From UBA2336 sp965227265 (lineage in GTDB: Bacteria > Bacteroidota > Bacteroidia > Cytophagales > Cyclobacteriaceae), in the NCBI GenBank assembly GCA_965227265.1, contig OZ245738.1, positions 1,860,001-1,924,000 on the forward strand: 64,000 nucleotides of DNA, read 5' to 3'. The position numbers and the translations under genes are program-made. Under the pieces are notes generated by a model, which ran no database searches, was not told the DNA's origin, and saw only the letters and a program-made list of their open reading frames with translations. This document shows positions 26,905 through 35,756 of the stretch, in pieces (position 1 is the stretch's first letter; each line of letters opens with the position of its first letter).

Positions 26905-27792
26905 ATGCGGGTTATTAAGGGCATAATTTTGTTTTGTTTTTCGATGGTGGCGGTGAGTGCTTGTTTTGACCCTCCGGAATTCAGCAATTCTCCTAAGATA
27001 TTCTTCAAGGATATTAAGTTTAAGGAAGTAGGTGATGCAGGGGAGCTTGACTCGCTTATTGTTACGCTGGATTTTGAGGATGGAGATGGAGATATCGGCC
27101 TTAGCTCAGATCCAGCTGACTCTGAATTTCCTTACAACAGCGAATTCTATTATTTGCAGGATGGCTCCGGGGATACTATACCTATAATTTCTCAATTCGT
27201 GGATGTTGATAGTGGCATTTATGCAATTCTAAACGATGGTGAGATCTTCGGCAAGATCGTTACCAACAAAACCCGCACCTTGCCGGAATATGGATTCTTA
27301 CCCGTTTATGACCGAGGCAATTGCTATAACTATAAAGAGGTTGCAACGGTTATGAAGGGAAACCCTTTTCCAGGGGTTTTAACTCCGCTGTCTTCTGTTG
27401 ATGAAACCTACCAAATAGAAGATACAATAACGCTTAATGGTAAGCAGTATGCCAGAATAACGGATCCTTTATTCTATCGTAGAAATCTCAACTATTACAA
27501 TATAGAGGTTAAATTCTGGCAATTTCAGGATGGCGGATTTGTTGAATACGATTGGTTTAATTCAGACGAGTGCAATGACTTTTTTGGAAGATTTACCACT
27601 TCAAACAGTCCTTTTCCTACATACAAGAATCAACCCATTGAAGGCACCTTGCGGTACGGTATGGTAAGCTCTGCCTTCATTGCAATTTTCGGTAATAATA
27701 AATTGAAAATTAGTGTACGGATTCGTGACCGCGCGCTACACACCAGCAATATTATTTTCAGCCAGGAATTTGACCTGAATCAAATCCGATAA
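26905..27792 (+). CDS. Lipoprotein of unknown function
   Basis: A 295-residue exported protein with a hydrophobic start and lipobox Val-Ser-Ala-Cys at residues 17-20. The early mature region contains an acidic Asp-Phe-Glu-Asp-Gly-Asp-Gly-Asp-Ile-Gly motif that resembles a calcium-binding loop in Bacteroidetes surface lipoproteins. The rest is predicted beta-rich. A sequence TATCTTGT upstream is close to the TAnnTTTG box. It converges on kdsA with two bases between stops. Confidence 0.8.
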   Translation: MRVIKGIILFCFSMVAVSACFDPPEFSNSPKIFFKDIKFKEVGDAGELDSLIVTLDFEDGDGDIGLSSDPADSEFPYNSEFYYLQDGSGDTIPIISQFVDVDSGIYAILNDGEIFGKIVTNKTRTLPEYGFLPVYDRGNCYNYKEVATVMKGNPFPGVLTPLSSVDETYQIEDTITLNGKQYARITDPLFYRRNLNYYNIEVKFWQFQDGGFVEYDWFNSDECNDFFGRFTTSNSPFPTYKNQPIEGTLRYGMVSSAFIAIFGNNKLKISVRIRDRALHTSNIIFSQEFDLNQIR

Positions 27793-27794
27793 GA

Positions 27795-28625
27795 TTAATT
27801 CTTGCGGGAAAGATCCCAATGTGCCTTAATCATTTTAAGAAACGATTCCATTTCTTTTAATGGGATCATATTCGGACCATCACTTAATGCTTTATCGGGC
27901 ACAGGATGAGTTTCAATAAAGAATCCATCAACACCAACGGCCGCTGCAGCACGCGCCAGGAATGGAGCAAACTCTCGCTGTCCACCGGATGATCCACCCT
28001 TACCGCCCGGTTGCTGAACGGAATGCGTGACATCAAAGATTACAGGCGAGTATTGTCTCATGATGGGTAACGATTTCATATCAACTACCAGTGTATGATA
28101 GCCAAAACTTGCTCCCCGCTCGGTTAAGAATACATTATTATTACCTTCTCCCCTTACCTTCTGCACTGCATACTGCATATCTTCAGGTGCCATAAACTGA
28201 CCTTTCTTAATTTTAACCGCTTTGCCAGTTTTAGCAGCAGCCTTTAACAAATCGGTTTGACGACATAAGAATGCAGGAATTTGTAAAACATCCGCAACGG
28301 TTGCAGCTTCTGCACATTGATAGGATTCATGAACATCCGTTACAATGGGTACGTTTAATTCTTTCTTTACACGAGATAATATCTCGAGACCTGCTTCCAT
28401 AGAGCTTCCTCTGTATGATCCCGAAGATGTACGGTTCGCTTTATCGAAAGATGATTTAAAAACGAAGTCAATTCCAAGGTCGGATGTCAGCTGCTTTACT
28501 TTAGTACCCACCTCAATGCATAAGTCGTAACTCTCCGCAGCACAAGGGCCTGCAAACAATACCATCTTATCACCTCCAAGCGTAATGCGGTCGGCAATCT
28601 TCACTGTATCCTTAAATTTCTCCAT
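27795..28625 (-). CDS. kdsA: 3-deoxy-8-phosphooctulonate synthase
   Basis: A 276-residue enzyme of the class I DAHP/KDO8P synthase family, with Phe-Ala-Gly-Pro-Cys-Ala-Ala-Glu-Ser near the start, Phe-Lys-Ser-Ser-Phe-Asp-Lys-Ala-Asn-Arg-Thr-Ser and the late Asp-Val-Thr-His-Ser-Val-Gln-Gln-Pro-Gly. It condenses arabinose 5-phosphate with phosphoenolpyruvate to KDO 8-phosphate for lipopolysaccharide core. It follows kdsC by 9 bases on the same strand, so both steps of KDO formation are in one operon. Confidence 0.96.
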   Translation of the reverse strand: MEKFKDTVKIADRITLGGDKMVLFAGPCAAESYDLCIEVGTKVKQLTSDLGIDFVFKSSFDKANRTSSGSYRGSSMEAGLEILSRVKKELNVPIVTDVHESYQCAEAATVADVLQIPAFLCRQTDLLKAAAKTGKAVKIKKGQFMAPEDMQYAVQKVRGEGNNNVFLTERGASFGYHTLVVDMKSLPIMRQYSPVIFDVTHSVQQPGGKGGSSGGQREFAPFLARAAAAVGVDGFFIETHPVPDKALSDGPNMIPLKEMESFLKMIKAHWDLSRKN

Positions 28626-28634
28626 AATCTTAAC

Positions 28635-29174
28635 TTATCCTTTTAAAACTTTATCCATTTCGCCCCTGGCAGATAATACGAGGTCAGCAATCTCGCGCAA
28701 AACGCCTTGCCCGCCTTTAGCCTGAGTGATCACATCAACTTTTATTTTAACATAGCTCATGGCATCAGCCGGGCAGGCCGAAAGTCCACAGTCGGCAAGT
28801 GTAGTGAGATCATTAATATCATCGCCAATGTAGGCCACCTGCTTCTTTTTAAGCTTATGAAACTCCACCAGCTTCTCAAACACCGAATGCTTGTCAACAA
28901 TTCCCTGATGGCAAAAATCGAGCTTCAATTCTGCTGCGCGATGACTTACGGTTTTGGAATCACGACCGGTAATGATCCCAACAACAATTCCGGCCTTTTT
29001 TAAGTGACTAATAATGTAGCCGTCTTTTACATTAAACGCCTTAATCTCCCGCCCTGAATCGTCATAGATAATTTTTCCATCGGTAAGCACCCCGTCTGTA
29101 TCAAAGAAAATTGCCTTGATCACGCTCGCTTTTTTTACCTGCTCCTTGGTATACTGGCTAAGAATCTGTTTCAA
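28635..29174 (-). CDS. kdsC: 3-deoxy-D-manno-octulosonate 8-phosphate phosphatase
   Basis: A 179-residue HAD-superfamily phosphatase of the capless KdsC type. Motif I is Phe-Phe-Asp-Thr-Asp-Gly-Val-Leu-Thr-Asp-Gly; motif II lies in Gly-Ile-Ile-Thr-Gly-Arg-Asp-Ser; motif IV is Tyr-Ile-Gly-Asp-Asp-Ile-Asn-Asp. It removes the phosphate from KDO 8-phosphate, the step after KdsA. The operon with kdsA leaves little doubt about the role, although the family also contains phosphatases for related sugar acids. Confidence 0.92.
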   Translation of the reverse strand: MKQILSQYTKEQVKKASVIKAIFFDTDGVLTDGKIIYDDSGREIKAFNVKDGYIISHLKKAGIVVGIITGRDSKTVSHRAAELKLDFCHQGIVDKHSVFEKLVEFHKLKKKQVAYIGDDINDLTTLADCGLSACPADAMSYVKIKVDVITQAKGGQGVLREIADLVLSARGEMDKVLKG

Positions 29175-29260
29175 TGCTGCTGGATTAGTGTATTTTTAAG
29201 CCTTTAAGTCCGAAAATTAGGAAAAGCTTTTTACATTCAGACACTAAACTGACTGCTTGC

Positions 29261-31708
29261 ATGAACCCCGTCAAATTCTTTATCTCCCTGCTTGTATGTC
29301 TTGCACTGATCTACGTACTCGACAACCGTTGGGTAATCAAAGGATCTCCCATTCCGCCTTTTGGAAAATTTCTCGACCCGCTTCATGGCTTCTGGCAGAA
29401 TATTGATTCAAAGAATTTTAAGGCTGAAGAGTTTGATATAATTGGATTGAAAGACAAAGTTGTTATTACTTATGATAGCCTCCTCATCCCGCACATTTTT
29501 GCAAACAACAATGAAGATCTCTATTTAACACAAGGCTATGTAACAGCGGCAAATCGCCTGTGGCAAATGGAGTTTCAAACCCATGCAGCCGCTGGCAGAT
29601 TATCTGAAATATTAGGCGTAGGACCTGAAGGCAGAATACTGGACTACGATCGTGGCCAACGCAGGTTAGGTATGGTATATGGTTCGCAGCATGCACATGA
29701 TCTTATGCTGGAGAATGAAACATCACGAATGATTGTCGAAAAATATACTGAGGGTATCAATCAATACATTGCTTCTCTCACCTATAAGGAGTTGCCGCTT
29801 GAGTACAAGCTTCTGGATTACAAGCCCGAACCCTGGACAACATTGAAGTGCGCCTTGTTATTAAAGAGCATGGCACAAACGCTTAACATGGGCGATAAGG
29901 ATATTGAAATGACCAATGCGCTAAAATTATTTGGCAAAGAAACGCTAGAACTTCTGTATCCGGATCGTGAGCCGACTACCGATCCTATTGTTAATAATCC
30001 CGGCAATTGGAAATTTATTCCTACCAAGCTTGATACAGTCCCGATGGCTGTGCCCGAGGAATTCATTAATGTTAAAAAGCTTCCAGGTTCTGATCCTACC
30101 ACAGGAAGCAATAACTGGGCTGTAAGTGGAAGCAAAACCGCAACGGGTTCCCCGATACTTTGTGGCGATCCGCATTTGAATCTTTCACTACCATCTATCT
30201 GGTACGCCATTCAACTTCATGGACCCGATGTAAATGTAATGGGTGCTTCGCTTCCTGGTGCGCCTGGAATAATTATTGGGTTTAACGATTCAATCGCGTG
30301 GAGCGTAACCAATGCCCAACGCGATCTGGCCGATTGGTTCAAGATCACGTACGCAAATTCTAAACGGGAAAAATATTTATTGGATGGCGAATGGAAGGAT
30401 ACTAAAAAAGTAATCGAAGAATTTAAAGTTCGGAACAGTGAATCATTTTATGATACGGTAGTTTATACGCATTGGGGACCCGTTACGTATGATGGCTCGT
30501 ATCATGCAGAGGATCAGCTTAGCAATTATTCATTCCGATGGATGTCGCACGATGGCTCAGAAGAATTGCTAACATTCTTTAAGCTTAACCGGGCTAAAAA
30601 TCATGCTGATTATATGGAGGCCTTAAATTATTTCGGTACTCCTGCTCAAAACTTTGTGTTTGCTTCCGTATCGGGAGATGTTGCTATGCGCATTCAAGGC
30701 AGGTTTCCGGTAAGAAGAAAGAATGAAGGTAAGTTTGTATTGGACGGTAGCAAAAGCTCAACCGGTTGGAAAGCTTTCATTCCCAATGAGCAAAATGTTA
30801 TGTACAAAAACCCATTGCGTGGCTTTGTTAGCTCAGCAAATCAATATCCGGCAGATTCAACTTATCCGTATTACATCACTGCTGTAAATTGGGAAGCTTA
30901 CCGGAACAGAAGAATCAACCAGGTATTGAGAGAATCGAATTCCATTACCGTTCAGGATATGATGAAGTTGCAGGGAGACAACTTTAACCTGAAAGCAGCT
31001 GAAAGCCTGCCTGAATTTTTAAATCACCTCGATACAATTAATCTTACCGCGGAAGAGAGAATCGTTTACAATTCACTTAAAGCCTGGGATTTTATTAACA
31101 CCTCAGAATCAGAAGCCGCTTCTTATTATGAAGCCTGGTGGGATAAGGTAATGCCTTTGATTTGGGATGAGATGGATAAGAATGATGTTACGCTTAACCG
31201 GCCAACAACCTATAATACCATCAAGCTCATTAAAGAAAAACCGGACCTGAGCTTCTTTGATATTCAGGAAACAACTGAAAAGGAAACTGCAAAGGAAATT
31301 CTTCAATTGTCGTTTAAGTCAGGCGTTCAGGATATTGTTGATTGGAAGAAAAGTCATCCCACAAGTTCAACAGCTGATTGGGGAACTTTCAAAGACAGTT
31401 ATATCGGCCATCTGTTACGAATTCAGCCATTCAATATTCCAGTCAAGCATGGCGGCAATCACGATATTGTAAATGCACACTCGCGAACACATGGTCCATC
31501 GTGGCGCATGGTGGTAAGTTTGGAGAAAACCGGCATTAAAGCCTGGGGAGTTTATCCAGGCGGACAATCGGGCAATCCGGGAAGTTATTATTACAGCAAT
31601 CTATTAGATACGTGGGTAGCCGATAAACATTTTGAACTCTCCTTTCTACACGCTGCTGACGAAGGCAAATCGTTATACACTGTTTCACTCAACCCGGCTT
31701 CCAAATGA
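29261..31708 (+). CDS. Penicillin acylase family protein (Ntn-hydrolase)
   Basis: An 815-residue exported amidase with an N-terminal hydrophobic helix at about 7-23. After an alpha-chain region and a spacer, the autocatalytic site Thr-Gly-Ser-Asn-Asn-Trp places the nucleophile at Ser283, which becomes the new N-terminus of the beta chain. The family cleaves amides such as beta-lactam side chains or acyl-homoserine lactones; the natural substrate here cannot be told. It overlaps the next gene by four bases and is divergent from kdsC. Confidence 0.9.
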   Translation: MNPVKFFISLLVCLALIYVLDNRWVIKGSPIPPFGKFLDPLHGFWQNIDSKNFKAEEFDIIGLKDKVVITYDSLLIPHIFANNNEDLYLTQGYVTAANRLWQMEFQTHAAAGRLSEILGVGPEGRILDYDRGQRRLGMVYGSQHAHDLMLENETSRMIVEKYTEGINQYIASLTYKELPLEYKLLDYKPEPWTTLKCALLLKSMAQTLNMGDKDIEMTNALKLFGKETLELLYPDREPTTDPIVNNPGNWKFIPTKLDTVPMAVPEEFINVKKLPGSDPTTGSNNWAVSGSKTATGSPILCGDPHLNLSLPSIWYAIQLHGPDVNVMGASLPGAPGIIIGFNDSIAWSVTNAQRDLADWFKITYANSKREKYLLDGEWKDTKKVIEEFKVRNSESFYDTVVYTHWGPVTYDGSYHAEDQLSNYSFRWMSHDGSEELLTFFKLNRAKNHADYMEALNYFGTPAQNFVFASVSGDVAMRIQGRFPVRRKNEGKFVLDGSKSSTGWKAFIPNEQNVMYKNPLRGFVSSANQYPADSTYPYYITAVNWEAYRNRRINQVLRESNSITVQDMMKLQGDNFNLKAAESLPEFLNHLDTINLTAEERIVYNSLKAWDFINTSESEAASYYEAWWDKVMPLIWDEMDKNDVTLNRPTTYNTIKLIKEKPDLSFFDIQETTEKETAKEILQLSFKSGVQDIVDWKKSHPTSSTADWGTFKDSYIGHLLRIQPFNIPVKHGGNHDIVNAHSRTHGPSWRMVVSLEKTGIKAWGVYPGGQSGNPGSYYYSNLLDTWVADKHFELSFLHAADEGKSLYTVSLNPASK

Positions 31709-32067
31709 AATTTCTGTTACAACTTATTGTAATTGCTATTCTGGCATTCATGCTTGAATTGGTGTTGCCATGGTGGAGCATTGCTATCGCAGCTTTTGTC
31801 GGTGGAATAGCCTTTAATTCAAGGGCAAATTTCCTGGCCGGATTTTTAGGCGTTGGACTACTCTGGTTATTTTATGCGTTGTTGATAGATGTCATATCTG
31901 CTGCACCTTTAGCGGAGCGGATCAGTAAAGTACTTTTCATCAACAAACCTTTATTACTACTACTTACCACACTCATTGGCGGTTTAGTTGGTGGCTTCGC
32001 AGCGATGGCTGGAAGTGCATTACGTGGAACCAGCAAGCGATCAAATGATGATCGGTATTACCGGTAG
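31705..32067 (+). CDS. Small integral membrane protein
   Basis: A 120-residue protein made almost wholly of four hydrophobic segments, with a basic C-terminal tail. The ATG overlaps the stop of the penicillin-acylase gene (ATGA), so the two are translationally coupled. I do not recognise a named family. A bidirectional terminator follows. Confidence 0.75.
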   Translation: MKFLLQLIVIAILAFMLELVLPWWSIAIAAFVGGIAFNSRANFLAGFLGVGLLWLFYALLIDVISAAPLAERISKVLFINKPLLLLLTTLIGGLVGGFAAMAGSALRGTSKRSNDDRYYR

Positions 32068-32101
32068 TTATCTCTCAACAAAATAAAATTGATTCAAAAT
32101 A

Positions 32102-32135
32102 AAAAAGCCTTCCGCTTTTCAGCAGAAGGCTTTTA
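32102..32135. terminator. Bidirectional Rho-independent terminator
   Basis: Stem AAAAGCCTTC with GAAGGCTTTT around a 12-base loop, with an A run on one side and a T run on the other. It can stop the plus-strand transcript of the membrane-protein gene and the minus-strand tRNA transcript that ends with tRNA-Pro 8 bases away. Confidence 0.85.
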
Positions 32136-32142
32136 TGTCTAG

Positions 32143-32216
32143 TCGGGGCGGCAGGATTCGAACCTGCGGCCCCCTGGTCCCAAACCAGGTGCGCTACCGG
32201 ACTGCGCTACGCCCCG
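32143..32216 (-). tRNA. tRNA-Pro (anticodon TGG)
   Basis: A 74-base cloverleaf on the minus strand. Acceptor stem CGGGGCG pairs with CGCCCCG; the anticodon stem-loop is CCTGG-TTTGGGA-CCAGG, giving anticodon TGG; the T arm has the GGTTCGAATCC core. CCA is not encoded. It is the last of three tRNA genes read in the same direction. Confidence 0.96.
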
Positions 32217-32264
32217 AACTTTAATATTGTTCTAAGCTACCAGCCGACTAGATATATCTTTAAG

Positions 32265-32338
32265 TGATCCGACAGGGACTCGAACCCCGAACCGTCAGCT
32301 TAGAAGGCTGATGCTCTATCCAGTTGAGCTATCGGACC
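32265..32338 (-). tRNA. tRNA-Arg (anticodon TCT)
   Basis: A 74-base cloverleaf on the minus strand. Acceptor GGTCCGA pairs with TCGGATC with one G-T pair; anticodon arm TCAGC-CTTCTAA-GCTGA gives anticodon TCT, which reads AGA and AGG. CCA is not encoded. It lies 48 bases before tRNA-Pro. Confidence 0.96.
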
Positions 32339-32427
32339 AATCAATTCATGACGAACGGAAATTCGTTATGTCAATCTCTTCAACAAGTCAATTTCCAACG
32401 CTCCTAACACCACTTCCCCGCAATAAC

Positions 32428-32517
<90 letters not shown>

Positions 32518-32857
32518 AGTGTTTTTGAGCCTAAAAATCCATTTCCTCCCGGAAAAGGAATGCAAATATAAAGGTTGCACCAAAACTTCCGTAACGTGAT
32601 CGAAAAATTGTGCGGTTTTTTATCCGATTCAAAGTTTGCATCTCGAAACAGATTCTCAACTATGCTGATTGTCAGCCAGTATCGGTGAGTTGCCCCTGGA
32701 TTTCTATAACACATAATCGAATTTTAACCACGATCGCTAACAGAATTTAGTATCTTGTACGTACCACATCCAAGGCTCCACTCTTTGGATATGATGATCA
32801 TTGTGCCTTTTGGATAAAGAGCGGGTCAAACTTATGTTTCACTAAACTTATCTCTGT
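32518..32857. other. 340-base intergenic region between the tRNA run and the DoxX gene
   Basis: No gene is supported in this stretch. It holds the tRNA promoter box at 32563-32570, a small inverted repeat of ATCCAA and TTGGAT near 32770-32795, and TATGTTTC at 32833-32840, one base off a TAnnTTTG box at a proper distance before the DoxX start at 32858. Otherwise I see nothing. Confidence 0.6.
32563..32570 (-). promoter_or_regulatory. TAnnTTTG box upstream of the tRNA run
   Basis: The minus strand reads TATATTTG, an exact -7 box, 46 bases before the first base of tRNA-Ser. It could drive all three tRNAs. No TTG -33 element is present at the normal distance, so confidence is moderate. Confidence 0.5.
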
Positions 32858-33259
32858 ATGGCAACTAAAATCTTTTCCAGTAATCCTGTTTCGGTAGAAA
32901 AAGGATTAGCGATTGTCAGAATCATAACCGGTTTACTCATGGCCTATCATGGGCTTGAAATTTTTAACCGGGAGCTCATGGTGGGCTATGTTAACTGGGA
33001 TGTTATTAAGGGACTTCCCGCTCCGGAATTTATGGTTTACCTCGGAAAAGGCCTTGAGTTAGTTACTGGTTTGCTGCTAGTAGCCGGACTCTTCACCCGC
33101 CTTACTGGGATACTCATTATGGGAAATATGCTTTTCATTTGCTTTTTGGTGGGAAGTGGAAAATTCTGGTACGAAGATCAACACCCTTTCCTCTTTGCAC
33201 TTTTTGGATTTCTGTTTTTGATGACCGGTCCCGGAGCCTGGAGCATTAAGACTAAGTAA
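32858..33259 (+). CDS. DoxX family membrane protein
   Basis: A 133-residue protein with four membrane helices and the DoxX pattern: Ala-Ile-Val-Arg-Ile-x-Thr-Gly-Leu near 20-30, Gly-Leu-Glu-x3-Gly-Leu-Leu-Leu-x-Ala-Gly-Leu-Phe-Thr-Arg, and a closing Gly-Pro-Gly-Ala-Trp-Ser. DoxX-like proteins are small inner-membrane proteins linked to redox or sulfur stress in several bacteria; the precise role here is unknown. Confidence 0.85.
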   Translation: MATKIFSSNPVSVEKGLAIVRIITGLLMAYHGLEIFNRELMVGYVNWDVIKGLPAPEFMVYLGKGLELVTGLLLVAGLFTRLTGILIMGNMLFICFLVGSGKFWYEDQHPFLFALFGFLFLMTGPGAWSIKTK

Positions 33260-33266
33260 TCTCTGC

Positions 33267-33296
33267 TTGCGGAATTATTGGCAATTACTATCTTTG
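33267..33296 (+). promoter_or_regulatory. Bacteroidetes promoter (TTG-N19-TATCTTTG)
   Basis: TTG at 33267-33269 and TATCTTTG at 33289-33296 are separated by 19 bases, matching both consensus elements and spacing. The transcript would start near 33302, which makes the ATG at 33311 the first usable start of the next gene. Confidence 0.75.
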
Positions 33297-33310
33297 GTTT
33301 GTCTATTGTT

Positions 33311-33643
33311 ATGCAGCAAAATCAATCGGTTCAATCCACCAACACCTCTATTGAACACATCATTACCGATATCCGCGCGCATCGGGATAGCGTTATACAA
33401 AAACTTTTTCATGAGCCTGATCTGATGGCATTCCTGGAAGACCGGTACGGAGTATTCCAGATCAGTTCAGTACGAAAAGAATTTCTCAAAAGGGATTTAA
33501 CGGAATTGAAAAATTCTTCAGTTGATTTAGTCCATTATGCTTCGTTGATCAAAGAGGTTAAAGAAAATGGAAACGTTGCGTGGCAGGAGCATTTTCTATT
33601 CCTGGCGGAATTAGATATTCTATTTAAGAAGTATGGTTTTTAA
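33311..33643 (+). CDS. Hypothetical 110-residue helical protein
   Basis: A soluble, mostly helical protein without recognisable motif. The frame is open upstream to a TTG at 33278, but a well-formed promoter lies inside that extension, so I place the start at the ATG at 33311 (Met-Gln-Gln-Asn-Gln). There is no signal peptide. It is convergent with the WG-repeat lipoprotein. Function unknown. Confidence 0.6.
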   Translation: MQQNQSVQSTNTSIEHIITDIRAHRDSVIQKLFHEPDLMAFLEDRYGVFQISSVRKEFLKRDLTELKNSSVDLVHYASLIKEVKENGNVAWQEHFLFLAELDILFKKYGF

Positions 33644-33675
33644 TTAGCCGAGTCTGTCCTATCCGTTAAGGATTT

Positions 33676-34188
33676 TCACTTCCCATCTTTGTGAATAACC
33701 TCCCAATGATCACTCTCCCACGTTGTATGTTCACCGTCCTGAGTTGTAGTGCAATTCCGTGAAACTTTTGCAACTCCATTTTCAAAGGGATATGCGCAAT
33801 CATATTGCGGCTCAATAGTAATCTTACCGTTCTCATCGGCATAGCCAATCTTATTATCCTTTACGATTCTGAATAATCCATCCGATACGTAATCAGGACC
33901 GTTGTCGAACCAGAAAACCTCAAACAATTCTTTTTGATTCTTATCAATTCCGATCAGGCGTTTATCCTGAGTCATTACAATTCCAAAGGTTTTAATTGTA
34001 TCTGTGTAACAGTGAGCATATTTCCCGGCAGGAATTACCGTATCCCCTTTCACACTCACATAACCTGCAGCGCCTGCTTCACCAGGTTGTTCATAGACTT
34101 TTAGTAAATAATCGCTTTTAGGATTACCGCAAGAGAGTACCGCAAATACGCACAGTATTATTAGCAACACGTTATTTTTGAGATTCAT
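33676..34188 (-). CDS. WG-repeat-containing lipoprotein
   Basis: A 170-residue lipoprotein with lipobox Val-Leu-Ser-Cys ending at Cys20. The mature part resembles WG/KWG repeats, with Gly-Tyr-Val-Ser-x-Lys-Gly-Asp-x-Val-Ile-Pro and Gly-Tyr-Ala-Asp-Glu-Asn-Gly-Lys-Ile-x-Ile-Glu-Pro-Gln-Tyr-Asp. Proteins with these repeats are usually surface-exposed and of unknown function. It follows the next gene by 22 bases on the same strand. Confidence 0.75.
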   Translation of the reverse strand: MNLKNNVLLIILCVFAVLSCGNPKSDYLLKVYEQPGEAGAAGYVSVKGDTVIPAGKYAHCYTDTIKTFGIVMTQDKRLIGIDKNQKELFEVFWFDNGPDYVSDGLFRIVKDNKIGYADENGKITIEPQYDCAYPFENGVAKVSRNCTTTQDGEHTTWESDHWEVIHKDGK

Positions 34189-34210
34189 TGCTCAACTGGA
34201 TAACTCAGAT

Positions 34211-34684
34211 TTACTTAGCCTTTTTAATCGCAAACTCTTCCAGGAATCTGTACGTATCCAAAAAGGAATTTTTATCTTCTTCGGTCATCTCAGCTGAGGT
34301 CCCGCCCTCAATACAATGAAACCCAAAGCAAATCGACTGCGACCAACCATCGTGTACGGCATGAACGCTACTCTCCGATTTTATCTCATCAGCTTTTAGT
34401 TCGGTTAATCTTTTCAAGATCGCTACGCGATCCTCTTCTCTCATTTTATAGGTACGAAGTTTACTCGGTTTTTTTGAATGAGATTGTTGATTCAAATACG
34501 TACAGGAGTCGAACGTAAACTTTATCGTTGTCTTACCTCCGCTCATGCTACTGTGATATGAAAGGGAGATTATAAAATCTTTTGCCCATGTTTCCGGTAC
34601 TTTAAAATCTTCTCCGATTTGTCCAAAAACTGAAAAGGTCATGAAGGAAAAAAATAACCCGGCTAAGAATCTGAAAGTAGTCAT
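34211..34684 (-). CDS. Exported protein of unknown function
   Basis: A 157-residue protein starting with a clear signal peptide (Met-Thr-Thr-Phe-Arg-Phe, hydrophobic core, Ala/Gly-type cut near Phe-Gly-Gln). The open frame runs further upstream to 34744, but only the ATG at 34684 puts the signal peptide at the N-terminus. No family is recognised. It is in a minus-strand run with the WG-repeat lipoprotein and the gene at 34745. Confidence 0.65.
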   Translation of the reverse strand: MTTFRFLAGLFFSFMTFSVFGQIGEDFKVPETWAKDFIISLSYHSSMSGGKTTIKFTFDSCTYLNQQSHSKKPSKLRTYKMREEDRVAILKRLTELKADEIKSESSVHAVHDGWSQSICFGFHCIEGGTSAEMTEEDKNSFLDTYRFLEEFAIKKAK

Positions 34685-34744
34685 ACGTTTTGAGTTTTTG
34701 GTGCGATGTCTAAGATATAGGAATTTCATAAAGAACACGAGCAT

Positions 34745-35653
34745 TTATTTGTTTGTTGTGGTTTTTCTTTTTTGTTTGATGATAAGTCGGGAAACAAAAT
34801 CAGAAGTTGTATTGGCTGATTGAACCTGGCCATACGTTACCGTACTGTTAGCAGCCTTCTGCTTATTTTCAGCGCTTGCTCCTTTATCTGAAAAATATTC
34901 TGCTGCAGATGCTTCCTGACGCTTATCACGAGTTTCAGTTCGCTGTAAGTATAAATGAGAAAGCATATGATAAACAGTTCCTTTACCATGCTCAAAGCGA
35001 ACTACAACCGCTTCTTCACCGTATTTCTCTTTTAATTCGTTTGAGCGAATTAATATTTTCACCCGTTCTTTGTTCAATACTTTGATAGGATACGATGATC
35101 CCTCGAGCCACCAAACCGGTGCAGCCTTTTCATCCAGAAAACCCAACACAACAGAATCCTGCTTGTCTACTACTTCAACTCTCACCACTTCATCGGCAGT
35201 AGCGGTGTTATTGTAGGCTATCGTATTCGGAAAGGCGACTTCAATTACATTCTTTAATGCCCAATCCGTGGTAATAAGCTGGCCTCCTGCTTCCACAAAA
35301 GTGGCAAGCTTGCGCGCGGCTTCAGCGGGAAATGCTGATGCGCAGTTAACAAAAACAGTTTGGTGAGGTTTTAACTCAACCCGCATTAATTGATGTTGAT
35401 CAATTTGCGCAAAGGGAATTTTAAGACTGGTAAGCACCTGGCTTATGTGATCGTAGGTTCCTTCTACGACAACAATATCATTTTTAGTAAGATCATTGAG
35501 AATACGAATATTGGAATGATCTTCGCGACTGAGTTTTTCCCGAACTATTTCATTGGCTAATTCATAGGCTTCTCCCATTTGAGCCTGCACCGTTAACACG
35601 GTTAATAGAAACACTCCGAAGAACAAGTAAGTTTTAAAGTTGAAATAGCTCAT
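34745..35653 (-). CDS. Exported protein with amidotransferase-like fold, function unknown
   Basis: A 302-residue protein. The ATG at 35653 gives a clean signal peptide ending near Thr-Val-Gln-Ala-Gln; a further upstream frame to 35689 is probably not used. The middle has alternating strands and helices with Val-Phe-Val-Asn-Cys and Val-Glu-Ala-Gly-Gly-Gln-Leu-Ile-Thr-Thr-Asp, as seen in class I amidotransferase-like domains that have lost activity. A Lys/Thr-rich tail closes it. Function unknown. Confidence 0.6.
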   Translation of the reverse strand: MSYFNFKTYLFFGVFLLTVLTVQAQMGEAYELANEIVREKLSREDHSNIRILNDLTKNDIVVVEGTYDHISQVLTSLKIPFAQIDQHQLMRVELKPHQTVFVNCASAFPAEAARKLATFVEAGGQLITTDWALKNVIEVAFPNTIAYNNTATADEVVRVEVVDKQDSVVLGFLDEKAAPVWWLEGSSYPIKVLNKERVKILIRSNELKEKYGEEAVVVRFEHGKGTVYHMLSHLYLQRTETRDKRQEASAAEYFSDKGASAENKQKAANSTVTYGQVQSANTTSDFVSRLIIKQKRKTTTNK

Positions 35654-35756
35654 AATGTCTTTTTTAACTGACAAACGGAAAATGAGCACTTACGTGAACC
35701 AGACTTGGTCAAACGCCTATCCGGATTAGGGAAACCCGTCTTTTGCTTAGTTTGAA